This document shows, piece by piece, positions 27,327-36,693 of a DNA stretch of 64,000 bases; position 1 is the first letter of the stretch, and each line of letters opens with the position of its first letter. Below the pieces are notes generated by a model, which saw only the letters and a program-made list of their open reading frames with translations, searched no databases and was not told the origin of the DNA. This DNA is from Bermanella sp040371755 (GTDB taxonomy: Bacteria > Pseudomonadota > Gammaproteobacteria > Pseudomonadales > Oceanobacteraceae): assembly GCF_040371755.1 (NCBI RefSeq), contig NZ_BAABWE010000002.1, forward strand, positions 248,001-312,000, given 5' to 3'. Position numbers and translations under genes: made by a program.

Positions 27327-28511
27327 ATGTCTGACAATCTAGCCATTATCATAGGTGCCGGAGCTGCTGGCTTAATGTGCGCCATTAGTGCGGCCGAAAA
27401 CGGCAAAAACGTATTGGTACTTGATCATGCCAATAAAGCCGGTAAAAAAATCCTCATAAGTGGCGGTGGCCGCTGTAATTTCACCAACATGTACACAGAG
27501 CCCAGTAATTACCTAAGTGCCAACCCGCACTTTTGTAAGTCGGCGTTAAAACGGTACACACAGTGGGATTTCATCGCCGAAGTCGATAAAGCTGGGCTAC
27601 CTTGGCATGAGAAGAAGCTTGGGCAGCTATTCAGCGATAATAAAAGCGAAGCCATATTAAACCTATTACTTGATCGCTGTGACGCACTCGGTGTAGAAAT
27701 TAAATTAAACTGCGCCATTAGCAGTATTAAAAAGCACAGTGACGAATCCTTTGAACTAAATAGTAACAATGGCAAATATCACTGCACATCATTAATAATT
27801 GCCACCGGTGCCATGAGCTTCCCCACCATGGGAGCCACAGACTTTGGCCACCGCATTGCCCGTCAATTTGGTTTAAGCGTTACGCACACTAATCCTGGTT
27901 TAGTGCCGTTCACCTTTGATGCAAAAGAAAAACAGCAATTTGAAGGGCTTAGTGGTGTCAGCTTAGACAGTGAAATATCATGCGCTAATCAAAGCTTTCG
28001 AGAAAACATACTCTTCACCCACAAGGGATTATCAGGCCCTGCGGTATTACAGATTAGCTCTTATTGGCAAGCGGGCAACACCATTACCGTGAAGTGTTTG
28101 CCAGACATAGATTTATGTGAAGACTTAAAGCAACATCAACAAGTCAGTCCGAATAAGCATGTAATAAATATTTTAAAACTGCACTTCCCTGAACGTGTTA
28201 TTGAAAGATTCTGTATAAATATGGATCTAAATAAACCGCTACAACAATATAAACACAGTGATTTAGAAACCATCGCAAATGCGTTTCAAAAATGGCAATT
28301 TATTCCAAGTGGCACTGAAGGTTACAAAAAGGCCGAGGTCACACTAGGTGGTGTTGACACTGATGAAATTAGTTCCAAAACTTTTGAGGCTAAAAAAGTA
28401 AAAGGCTTATATTTTATAGGCGAAGTTCTTGATGTCACAGGCCACTTAGGAGGGTTTAATTTCCAATGGGCTTGGGCCAGTGGTCATTGTTGTGGCAAAG
28501 CGATTCAGTAA
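27327..28511 (+). CDS. HI0933/YhiN-type FAD-dependent oxidoreductase
   Basis: 394 residues, cytosolic flavoprotein. The dinucleotide motif is GAGAAGLMCAISAAENG at the N-terminus, followed by the family signature KKILISGGGRCNFTN. The C-terminal block ITLGGV-like (AEVTLGGVDTDEI) and GEVLDVTGHLGGFNFQWAW complete the family pattern. Biochemical activity is not established for most members. It appears monocistronic. Confidence 0.93.
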   Translation: MSDNLAIIIGAGAAGLMCAISAAENGKNVLVLDHANKAGKKILISGGGRCNFTNMYTEPSNYLSANPHFCKSALKRYTQWDFIAEVDKAGLPWHEKKLGQLFSDNKSEAILNLLLDRCDALGVEIKLNCAISSIKKHSDESFELNSNNGKYHCTSLIIATGAMSFPTMGATDFGHRIARQFGLSVTHTNPGLVPFTFDAKEKQQFEGLSGVSLDSEISCANQSFRENILFTHKGLSGPAVLQISSYWQAGNTITVKCLPDIDLCEDLKQHQQVSPNKHVINILKLHFPERVIERFCINMDLNKPLQQYKHSDLETIANAFQKWQFIPSGTEGYKKAEVTLGGVDTDEISSKTFEAKKVKGLYFIGEVLDVTGHLGGFNFQWAWASGHCCGKAIQ

Positions 28512-28819
28512 ATTGCTTTCTCAGTGATCAAAATTTAATTAGTTGAGAGATGGCTTGAGGGGCTTATTTACCTAGCTAGCTCTCATCTAGTACTAAATCA
28601 TGTATTTTTACGTTATTTTGTACAGAAAACCATTAAAAATGACAAACCTCCTTATAATCACCTCATAAAAATATTGTGCGCCAACTGCTGTTGGCTACTA
28701 CCTCTTTTTTAAGTAGCTTCAAACAACATTCTGTCAAAGCATTCAACAGCAGTAACAGTTACTTAAAAATGAAAGACCACTTCTGAACGTTATTTAAAAT
28801 TAAAAGAACGGTACTAAAA
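28512..28819. other. 308-base intergenic region, no feature found
   Basis: AT-rich sequence before the PAN/phospholipase gene. A GCCAACTGCTGTTGGC inverted repeat lies near 28681. There is no T-run after it and no open frame. By position it should contain the promoter of the next gene. Confidence 0.4.
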
Positions 28820-29860
28820 ATGAATAGATTAATTCTAGTTCCCTTAATACTTATGTGTGCATGGGCCAACCTAGCTTATGCTGACAGTTATACTCATACA
28901 TCTAATGCAGCTATCTCTGGGCACAATAAAAAGAAAATTACAGGAGGGTTGGATGCTTGCAAAAACGCCTGCGTAGCAGAAACAACGTTCTTATGTCGAT
29001 CATTTGATTACGACAAAAAAAATGAAAGCTGCGATCTAAGCGATATGACTGAAAGCGATGTTGGCGGCCTAAAAAGCGATTATGCGAATGATCCTTACGA
29101 CCACTACGCTAGAGACTTTTCATCCGATACCGACGCAGGGCTACAAGATCACTCTGCATCGCTGCGCAAAGAGTTCAGCTGCTCAACACCTAATGACGAC
29201 GGTTGCAGTAACCCATTAAATGGAAAAGTCACCAAGTCTTGGAAGCGTCTTTTCAAACCGGCTTGTCAAGTACATGATTGGTGTTATAGCTCGCCATGGA
29301 GAATATCAGGAGTAACCGGATATAAAGGGCAAAAAAAATGCGATGATGAATTCCAGAAAAATATGGAAGCGATCTGCAGTAATCGCCCCAATGTTGAACG
29401 ACTAGATTGCTGGACACAAAAAACTACGTATCACTTAACAGTCAGAGACTGGGGGCATAAAGCCTTCGACCAGGGTCAGCGTAATGCAAATCGAAACTGT
29501 AAATTTGAAGAATCTCAAAAAGTAAAAAACGGTGCTATTACCTTTTTTAACAGCGGCGGTTATGTCGCCAAGTTTGTTCTCACATACGTTAAACCAAAGA
29601 TTATCGAGGGTATCGAAATCTTTATTCCCGTAATAAAAAGTAAAACACTGCCTATTGGAAAGTATATAGAATGGGAAATCCCCACAGGAAGCAAATCGAT
29701 CAGTGTAGCTGCCTTTAGTAAAACAGGACTGGCATGGGAACCAGAAAGGCTCATTGTCGAGGAAAGCTGGGGAGACGTTCCGCGAAATCAATGTATCAAA
29801 GTCTTTGGTACAACTCTTCATCCAAAACACAATCGAGTGTGCGATTTATTTGACATTTAA
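28820..29860 (+). CDS. Secreted PAN/Apple + phospholipase A2-like protein
   Basis: 346 residues with a Sec signal peptide cleaved after YADS-type sequence near residue 22. A PAN/Apple module covers about 23-75, with cysteines at 47, 51, 59 and 71. A secretory phospholipase A2-like domain spans about 120-230 and holds the catalytic pair His152-Asp153 in PACQVHDWCY and CDDEFQKNMEAIC (174-186). A C-terminal beta-rich module of about 110 residues follows (ITFFNSGGYVAKFVLTYV). The active-site pattern predicts Ca2+-dependent cleavage of phospholipid sn-2 esters. No neighbour suggests an immunity protein. Eukaryote-like domains and the isolated location hint at transfer. Confidence 0.75.
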   Translation: MNRLILVPLILMCAWANLAYADSYTHTSNAAISGHNKKKITGGLDACKNACVAETTFLCRSFDYDKKNESCDLSDMTESDVGGLKSDYANDPYDHYARDFSSDTDAGLQDHSASLRKEFSCSTPNDDGCSNPLNGKVTKSWKRLFKPACQVHDWCYSSPWRISGVTGYKGQKKCDDEFQKNMEAICSNRPNVERLDCWTQKTTYHLTVRDWGHKAFDQGQRNANRNCKFEESQKVKNGAITFFNSGGYVAKFVLTYVKPKIIEGIEIFIPVIKSKTLPIGKYIEWEIPTGSKSISVAAFSKTGLAWEPERLIVEESWGDVPRNQCIKVFGTTLHPKHNRVCDLFDI

Positions 29861-30045
29861 TAGCGGAAGCCGCAGCGAGCAAGGGATTGTGTCGCATCGC
29901 GGTTTTAATGATTCAAAATCTTCAAGCTTAGAAACAAAAAGGCCCGATAATATCGGGCTTGAAAGGTTCACTATCCTGTGAGGGTTGCATCCTGCATCGA
30001 GGGATTTACAATTCTTAAACCACCCATTTGATCCAAAAGGATCAA

Positions 30046-30171
30046 TTAAGCGTGTTTGTCATCTTTGTGCTTAGCAATGTCATTTTTAATGAAGCGGTAA
30101 ACGCCCACAAAAAATCCACACGTTAAACCAACAATTAATAGTCCTGCTAATACATATTCATCAACGTACAT
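30046..30171 (-). CDS. 41-residue single-pass membrane protein
   Basis: A short gene opened by ATG with GAGGTGA at ideal spacing. It encodes one hydrophobic helix (about 6-26, VLAGLLIVGLTCGFFVGVY) and a basic/polar tail ending KHKDDKHA. The strong Shine-Dalgarno and clean topology support a real product. TTGATCC-AAAA-GGATCAA follows the stop directly as a possible weak terminator. Function unknown. Confidence 0.65.
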   Translation of the reverse strand: MYVDEYVLAGLLIVGLTCGFFVGVYRFIKNDIAKHKDDKHA

Positions 30172-30321
30172 GGCCTGTCACCTCATATGTTTGTTTAAAT
30201 TTTCAATGATTTTAGGATAGTCCTCATTGAGAATTTAAAATTGATGTGAGTCAATTTGGCTTAGTAAGAGTATGCTTGGTGATAAAGAAACTGACACAGG
30301 TCAATTTTGAATTTACCGAGA

Positions 30322-30777
30322 TTAAGCCTTACTGGACTGGTTATTCTTTGCAGCTACCATACCCGCTAACTTTATAATTATTTGATCTTTAAACTTCTCT
30401 CGAATCTCCGCATTTAGTGCCCCCAATAAGCGTCTATCTACTTTTAACAAGATACAGACCTCATTAGCAATCACATTAGTGGTGCGCGGTGTATTTTGAA
30501 TAAATGAAATTTCGCCAAAGAAATCACCAGGTTCAACTCCCGCTAATGGGTCATCCACGCCGTTTAATACTACTCTCGCGGTCCCACTTAATAATATGTA
30601 AAAAGCTGTATCAAGTGTGTCCTGCTCTATAATATATTCATCTTCTTGTGCCACAAAAAATGCCGCTTGCGTATCGACGATTTTTTCTTTTTCAAACGAG
30701 GTAAACTCCTTAAAAAAAGGCACTTTATTTAAGATAATCAATATCCTACCGCGCCCTAGAGTCGTAATCCTTTTCAT
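30322..30777 (-). CDS. Stand-alone cyclic-nucleotide-binding domain protein
   Basis: 151 residues, a single Crp-type beta-roll: FYILLSGTARVVLNG, PGDFFGEISFIQNTPRTTNV, with PRTTN at the phosphate-binding cassette position. There is no helix-turn-helix. It resembles the N-terminal part of the 11565-12218 protein but is shorter. The ligand may be cAMP, c-di-GMP or none. It is divergent from the TPR outer-membrane gene. Confidence 0.82.
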   Translation of the reverse strand: MKRITTLGRGRILIILNKVPFFKEFTSFEKEKIVDTQAAFFVAQEDEYIIEQDTLDTAFYILLSGTARVVLNGVDDPLAGVEPGDFFGEISFIQNTPRTTNVIANEVCILLKVDRRLLGALNAEIREKFKDQIIIKLAGMVAAKNNQSSKA

Positions 30778-30918
30778 ATGCTTGTCCTGGTCATATACCT
30801 AGAAACATCCATCATTATGTAATCTTAGCCTAGATTGCACAAAGAGCAGCGAATCTTGGATTCGCTGCTAGACTGAATTTAACAGGATGTTTCCGCGGAT
30901 CTTACTGGTTCTAATATC

Positions 30919-32286
30919 ATGAAGAAATTAACCCGTTTATTGTTAGTCTCTATCAGTATATACATGGCTAACTTTACGTATGCAGAGGAATCGGCGGTGC
31001 CAGCAGCTCCCGCTGTCACCCCTGAGCAAACAGAAAAGGCTCGTATGGATGCCCTAAAGGTACTTATAAAGAGACAGCAATATAGCCAAGCTTACGAACT
31101 GGCCAACCGCATGTTAAGTGAGCATGAGGGCCTGCCTGATTTTGACTTCCTTTATGGTATGGCCTCGGTTGAAAGCCAGCATTATGATCAAGCGCTTTTT
31201 GCATTTGAACGCTTGGTTCTGACCTTTCCCAAACAGCCTAGATACCGTTTAGAACTCGCCCGTACCCACTTCTATCTTCGTAACCTGACACGTGCCGAAG
31301 TGGAATTTAATAATGTGCTTAAACAAAATCCACCTGAGCCTGTTCAAAAAAATGTAAAACGCTTTATGGAGCGCATTACGGATCTAAAACGCAGCGTCGA
31401 ATCTAAATTTATGTTTGTTGTTGATGTGGGTGGCGGCTATGACACAAACATCAATAGTGCCACCAGTGAAAAAGAACTACCAAAGGAAGAACTTATATTC
31501 CCTGTTGATATTGCACTTGATGACGCCAGCCGCGAGACTGGCAGTGCCTATTGGAGCGCCCTAGCCCACATGATGTACATTGCACCATTAACAAAAACCA
31601 GTGCCTTTGATGGACGCATGGTGGTATCCAATCGCAGCAATTCAGAAACTCCAATCTACGACCTAACCACCGCCATGGGTGAATTGGGCTACAGCTTTTA
31701 TACCGGACCAATTAAGTGGCGCGGCGCAGGTCGCTATCAGTTTGTACAACTAGACGGTGAAGAGCTCCTAAACAGCCAGTCTTTGCTAGGACAAGCCAAT
31801 TGGCTGTTAAAAAAAGGCGCTAATATTGGGTTTGGTTTAAATTATGGCATGTCCAGCTATCCAGACAATTCAGACGGCGATATAACTCAACAACAATTCA
31901 ACCTTTCTTATGCCAGCGCGCCAGAAAAGGACAGTTGGAAATTAACCCTTATATTCGGTACCGATAGCACCGATGAAGCCTCCAACAAACATAGTGGCAA
32001 AACCTACCAAGGATTTACTTACCAAAGTACATCTCTTACCGGGCAACGCTCAAGTCGTTACTGGACATTTAGCATTTTAAGTAATGAATACGATGCAATT
32101 AACACTGCGTTGTATACAAAAATCCGTAAAGATCAAAATGCGACATTTGGTATTGGCTGGCGCTACAACTTTAGTTCTCACTTTAGCTTTAGAAACGATT
32201 ACAGCGTCAACTACAACGACAGTACGCTGCAAGCTAATACCTACACACGGGCTAAAGCTGAAATCGGACTTACATATAATTTTTAA
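30919..32286 (+). CDS. TPR plus beta-barrel outer-membrane protein, SLAM/DUF560-like
   Basis: 455 residues. A signal peptide (about 1-22, ending TYA) is followed by TPR-like helices (about 40-150, with HYDQALFAFERLVLTFPKQP). A predicted beta-barrel begins at FVVDVGGGYDTNINSATSE (about 160-178) and ends with KAEIGLTYNF, whose terminal Phe is typical of outer-membrane proteins. TPR followed by a DUF560-type barrel is the architecture of SLAM translocons (type 11 secretion). Assignment to that family is an inference from architecture and the GGGYDTNIN-type motif. The next gene lies 35 bases downstream and could be its cargo. Confidence 0.65.
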   Translation: MKKLTRLLLVSISIYMANFTYAEESAVPAAPAVTPEQTEKARMDALKVLIKRQQYSQAYELANRMLSEHEGLPDFDFLYGMASVESQHYDQALFAFERLVLTFPKQPRYRLELARTHFYLRNLTRAEVEFNNVLKQNPPEPVQKNVKRFMERITDLKRSVESKFMFVVDVGGGYDTNINSATSEKELPKEELIFPVDIALDDASRETGSAYWSALAHMMYIAPLTKTSAFDGRMVVSNRSNSETPIYDLTTAMGELGYSFYTGPIKWRGAGRYQFVQLDGEELLNSQSLLGQANWLLKKGANIGFGLNYGMSSYPDNSDGDITQQQFNLSYASAPEKDSWKLTLIFGTDSTDEASNKHSGKTYQGFTYQSTSLTGQRSSRYWTFSILSNEYDAINTALYTKIRKDQNATFGIGWRYNFSSHFSFRNDYSVNYNDSTLQANTYTRAKAEIGLTYNF

Positions 32287-32321
32287 TCCAATGTTCTATG
32301 CGTAACGTTGGGGGAGGTAAT

Positions 32322-34970
32322 ATGAAACTCATTAAAATAATCGGTGTTGTAATAACACTAATGTGCGTATTTACATTCCCAACATGGGCCGCACCGTTAG
32401 CTGGCCATGTAATATTAAGTAAAGGTCAGGTTACTGCCACATCAGATCAAGGTACTGACCGGATATTAAAACGACGCAGTGAAATTTTTAATGGCGATGT
32501 CATAAAAACAGGGGCCACTGGTTCAGTGCAAATACGCTTTGTAGATAAAGCCCTTATGACCATTAAAGCCAATAGTGAAATGAATATAGAATCCTACCTA
32601 ATGGCCCAAAAAGGTGCTGATAAAAAAGACGAAAAAGTATTAATGAGTTTAGTAAAAGGTGGCTTTAGAACCATCACCGGCACCATTGGTAAAGGGGATA
32701 AAAGCGCTTATAAGGTCAACACCCCTGCCGCATCCATTGGTATCCGCGGCACTAATTATGAAGTCCAACAAGAAGCGGATGGCAGCTTTGTAATGGGTGT
32801 GTACAGTGGTGGTATACAAGTTGAAAATGAATCCGGAAGTTTAGATTTAGGGGACGGTGCAGATTTTAACTTCACCCGTGTTAAACCAAAATCATCACCT
32901 AAAGGTTTATTAGCACCACCTGTAACATTGGCTGAAAATAATGCCACGGAAGAGTCCGATGAAGAAAGCGAATCTTCAGATGGCGAAGCCGATAAAGAAC
33001 AAGTAGCCAGCGAAGAAACCACTGAAGAGGGTGACGAAAATCAAGAGGACAGCAGCGGCGAAAGTAACGATAAAGATGACGCTCAAGGCAAAACCATTAT
33101 TGCACAAGTCGGTGGTGACAATGACAGTTCAAACGATAGCACGACAAATGCTGACTTAGGTGGTACAGAATCTAACGCAGATAGCAGCAACACTTTAGAT
33201 GCCTTAGCCAGCCTTAATGTGAATGTGGATGAAAATGTATCTGATGCCCTAGACACTGCACTTACCGACAAAATAGAAGATGTCAAAGATGAGTTTGTAG
33301 AAACCGGAGGCACTGACCAATTGTTGGAGGATGCGTTAATTGAAGCTGGTATATTGAGTGAAGGTCAAACCGTAGACGACTTAGACCCAGAGCTATTAGT
33401 CTTAGTTGAATTATGGGAGTTAAATCCAACCAGCATCGAAGCTTTAATCGCCAGTATTCAAGCACAGCTTGATGTTGTGGCCGCACAACCATTTGATTTT
33501 ACCGACCCATACGCCAATATTGATGCCACTGGGATTACCAACCCTTTCACTCAAAGTATTATCAGTGATGAAGCGTTAGCACTTGGCGAAAGCGGAGACA
33601 TTGCAGTTTTAGCTATGCCCATTAATTCTAGCAATAATTATTCAGGAGACTCACCTGCTATAAGTACTCTAGAAGCCCAGTTAATGTCACCCGATATCGT
33701 CAACTTCACCCCGTTTGATTACTCCACAGAGAACGTACATTTCCGAATCAGTTACGATGTTATTAATATTGGCACAGGGGAAAAGACTCGATATGAAATT
33801 GAGATCTCAATGAATGAAGACATTGTCGCCTTTGCGGACTTTAACACTTTCTTATTTAACTCTGTTGTCGAAAATGATGTTTTTGTCGAAGTAGACGGTC
33901 AGTTTGTGCAACAAACTAATCCCGGTCACATTACCGTTTCTTTTAATGCTGAAACTCAAAAATTCGACTTTATACCAACAACTGGCAGCGACGAATTTAT
34001 TTTAGAAATGGAGCTGAATTATGATAATAGCAACACATCAACCGCTGCCATCGCTCTTCAGCAATCATTAGGTTCAGGAAGTTCAACCACCCAAGACCAT
34101 TGGTATGCTGAATCAGGGTTAGACTTATTTATTGGTAATGGCTCTTGGGAAGGCAGTACTGATCGCCCCATTTTAGTAATGAAAGATTCACACTCACATC
34201 AAGATGCCGACGGCACAGTGGTAACTGATGACAGGCTAGAAGTAGTTATGAAACCGCTAGAAGCCGATAACACCGTTTCATCGTTAGCCGGTTTTGCCAG
34301 TTGCATCGACTCGCAACAAACCTGTGACATACAAGTGAACAGCGTCAGTGCCGCTGACAATATTCGTTGGGGCGCTTGGCTTGCCGAGCCCGGTGAAGGC
34401 ATTGAAATTACTAAATTCGAAGTGAATGAAAATGTTATTGAAACCCAGCAAGAAGAAAATATTTTAGCATTTTGGTTAGCAGCTGAGCGTGCGGACATCA
34501 ATCAATTAACCGGTTCGGCAAACTTTACTACGGATAGCGACTGCGCGCGCTTTGGTCAATGCATTGGCTTTGCTGATGACGGCATCGTGCAAAGTCTGAC
34601 GGCCAACTTTGATGTAGACTTTAATAGCGGTGCCATTACCAATGGCAACCTAGTCATTGAAACCACTGAAGATCCAGATTTAGGTTTACTTGGTGGCTCT
34701 GGAGCAGTGGAGTCAACATGGAACGTAAATTTCTCCGGCCAAATGAGTGCAGATCAAAACAATAACCGCTTACCTGAGTTCCAAACCCATACTCTCAACG
34801 GAACGGTGGTGGATTCTGGTAATGCGGCAGACTCTTCTACGAGTGTTATCGGAAACATTGGCGGTATCTTTGTTAAACCTGGGGATGTATTTGCCGGAGG
34901 CTACAACCTTGGCACCGCAGATACTAACAAACACGCTGCAGGTGTGTTTACCATGGAAAAAACGCCTTAA
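32322..34970 (+). CDS. FecR-domain exported protein, large
   Basis: 882 residues from the ATG at 32322, chosen for the GGGGAGG 6 bases upstream; an earlier in-frame start lies at 32298. A Sec signal peptide (about 1-24) is followed by a FecR domain (about 25-180; SKGQVTATSDQG, GDVIKTGATGSVQIRF and AASIGIRGTNYEV). An acidic Ser/Glu/Asp-rich linker (about 205-300) leads to a beta-rich C-terminal half. The end (GNIGGIFVKPGDVFAGGYNL then HAAGVFTMEK) resembles the small TbpB-like beta-barrel repeats of SLAM cargo. No anchor other than the signal peptide. A convergent terminator follows. Confidence 0.72.
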   Translation: MKLIKIIGVVITLMCVFTFPTWAAPLAGHVILSKGQVTATSDQGTDRILKRRSEIFNGDVIKTGATGSVQIRFVDKALMTIKANSEMNIESYLMAQKGADKKDEKVLMSLVKGGFRTITGTIGKGDKSAYKVNTPAASIGIRGTNYEVQQEADGSFVMGVYSGGIQVENESGSLDLGDGADFNFTRVKPKSSPKGLLAPPVTLAENNATEESDEESESSDGEADKEQVASEETTEEGDENQEDSSGESNDKDDAQGKTIIAQVGGDNDSSNDSTTNADLGGTESNADSSNTLDALASLNVNVDENVSDALDTALTDKIEDVKDEFVETGGTDQLLEDALIEAGILSEGQTVDDLDPELLVLVELWELNPTSIEALIASIQAQLDVVAAQPFDFTDPYANIDATGITNPFTQSIISDEALALGESGDIAVLAMPINSSNNYSGDSPAISTLEAQLMSPDIVNFTPFDYSTENVHFRISYDVINIGTGEKTRYEIEISMNEDIVAFADFNTFLFNSVVENDVFVEVDGQFVQQTNPGHITVSFNAETQKFDFIPTTGSDEFILEMELNYDNSNTSTAAIALQQSLGSGSSTTQDHWYAESGLDLFIGNGSWEGSTDRPILVMKDSHSHQDADGTVVTDDRLEVVMKPLEADNTVSSLAGFASCIDSQQTCDIQVNSVSAADNIRWGAWLAEPGEGIEITKFEVNENVIETQQEENILAFWLAAERADINQLTGSANFTTDSDCARFGQCIGFADDGIVQSLTANFDVDFNSGAITNGNLVIETTEDPDLGLLGGSGAVESTWNVNFSGQMSADQNNNRLPEFQTHTLNGTVVDSGNAADSSTSVIGNIGGIFVKPGDVFAGGYNLGTADTNKHAAGVFTMEKTP

Positions 34971-34992
34971 TTGAATTTTGCGAACACATGCC

Positions 34993-35017
34993 AAAGCCGC
35001 TTAATAAAGCGGCTTTT
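34993..35017. terminator. Convergent terminator between the FecR and metallophosphoesterase genes
   Basis: AAAGCCGCTT and AAGCGGCTTT form a perfect stem around AATA. It lies between the stops of two convergent genes and can act in either direction. Confidence 0.8.
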
Positions 35018-35021
35018 GTAT

Positions 35022-35861
35022 TTAACGGCTACGGTTTCGTATCTGCGCCACTTCACACTTATCAAGTGTACAATTCTCTAAGGTGAACCCAGCAGGATTA
35101 ATACTTAACAAACCAAAGCTTTCTTCTTTAGTAAATGTTGTGGCGTAATGGGGTAACTGAACATCCGTTAATTGCCAATAATCAAACTTATGCACATGTC
35201 CGTGTACACCAAGATCCACACCTAGATTTTTGAGTTCTTCGCTTAATGCTAAGTCCGTATCCCAAGGTGCTATGTGACTAAATACCATAGTGTAGTCTCT
35301 GGTTTCATACCCTTGAGCTTCTTGTTCTAGCCAATCCCTATCAGGCACATTGGAAAATTCATATTTATTGTCGTTATAAGCAATAAATTTACTGTTTTGG
35401 TAAGTAAAACTATAATCTTCAGGGCCAAAGTATTTATGCCAGATATCTGTACCAAATGCCAAAGCATCGTGATTACCAATCACAGATAAAATAGGCTGCT
35501 TTGCTTTTTCCATGGCTTCACACACCCATTCAAATTCTGCTTTGATACCTGTTTCTGTCAAGTCACCCGTTAACAGAATAAAATCCACCTCCGGTAAGGT
35601 ATTCACATATTTAATGACTTTCTCGAATGCCCCTGGATACATTTGCGGATCACTCAATACCGCCACTTGATAGGTATTTTTAGTGCCCACTTGTGCTTCA
35701 TAATTGGCTAAGCGATTGATGTTATATTCAATGGAAACTTTTTCAGAGCAATTCGCATCGGTTGCCCATGGGCTGATTTCATAATCACAAGCACTTAATA
35801 CAAACAACATAATGCTAACAACGCTGATTAAACGAATACTCTTCTTGGTTTTAAAATGCAT
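35022..35861 (-). CDS. Calcineurin-like metallophosphoesterase, lipoprotein
   Basis: 279 residues from the ATG at 35861 (GGAG upstream); the frame opens earlier at a TTG. A lipoprotein signal ends in FVLSAC. Metal-binding motifs are SDPQMYP, LLTGDLTE, IGNHDALAF, FSHIAPW and GVHGHVHK, the five blocks of the calcineurin fold, so binuclear phosphoesterase activity is expected at the envelope surface. It lies downstream of and overlaps the outer-membrane protein gene by 11 bases. The substrate is unknown. Confidence 0.88.
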   Translation of the reverse strand: MHFKTKKSIRLISVVSIMLFVLSACDYEISPWATDANCSEKVSIEYNINRLANYEAQVGTKNTYQVAVLSDPQMYPGAFEKVIKYVNTLPEVDFILLTGDLTETGIKAEFEWVCEAMEKAKQPILSVIGNHDALAFGTDIWHKYFGPEDYSFTYQNSKFIAYNDNKYEFSNVPDRDWLEQEAQGYETRDYTMVFSHIAPWDTDLALSEELKNLGVDLGVHGHVHKFDYWQLTDVQLPHYATTFTKEESFGLLSINPAGFTLENCTLDKCEVAQIRNRSR

Positions 35862-36453
35862 AACGAACTCCAAAACCCCAATTAGTTATCCCTTCTAGCC
35901 CAAGATAATCGTAATTATCATAGAAAAAATCAGGTTCACGCACATACGAAGCTAAACCAACATCTAATATTGAAACATCCAAATACACGTCAATTACGGG
36001 TGTAATTTCTAGGGTTGCTTGATAATTAAAAATGATCCTCAATGCCGAAGGAGCGTAATACCCTTTTGGATATTGTTCTGGCAACTCTAAAAATAAGTCG
36101 TCATGGTTAGCCATTAAAAAACCAGCACCTAAGCTTAACGGCTTTAGCTTCATTTCTTTTATGTTTACCACATACGGGTTGTCGTAACGATAACGAAACG
36201 AGAACAACATCAATTCTTTATGATTGGATAATTTCGGTACGTAACCAACGCCAACTAACACACTGTGATTAGGTTCAAACTTATTACCAATTGATACGTG
36301 ACCTAAACCCAGTAGAGAACCGGATTGAACATCAACATACTCACGATCTAGGAAGCTAATAAACCCATGAGCTTGAGCAATGCTAAGTGCATTCAAGAAG
36401 ATAAACGTAAAATATAAATACAGAGGTTTTAAACGCTGCTGATTAAAAAACAC
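35851..36453 (-). CDS. Outer-membrane beta-barrel protein coupled to the phosphoesterase
   Basis: 200 residues with a signal peptide (about 1-28, cleavage after AQA). Alternating beta segments end in FGVRYAF, with a C-terminal Phe. Aromatic-rich strands and a moderate size suggest an eight-strand barrel. The frame opens with GTG at 36453 and no better start was found. It overlaps the phosphoesterase start, so both are made together. No family recognised. Confidence 0.6.
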   Translation of the reverse strand: MFFNQQRLKPLYLYFTFIFLNALSIAQAHGFISFLDREYVDVQSGSLLGLGHVSIGNKFEPNHSVLVGVGYVPKLSNHKELMLFSFRYRYDNPYVVNIKEMKLKPLSLGAGFLMANHDDLFLELPEQYPKGYYAPSALRIIFNYQATLEITPVIDVYLDVSILDVGLASYVREPDFFYDNYDYLGLEGITNWGFGVRYAF

Positions 36454-36693
36454 TGGTGTATTTCATCCTTATTAAATATTGGTTCAAAGTATAATTGTTT
36501 TCGATACCATCAAACTAGCGGTATTTTTAGAACAATTAAATTTGAATTTTGAATGTTTTCTTTTACACAAGCTGAGTAGAAAATAATTTCTTCTATTCAG
36601 CAAACAGACTCTTTAGTAATATGAATTAACCACTTAGATAAGATAAATATAATCTACTAAATTGATCATTAGATATAAAATCTAAAACAAGTA

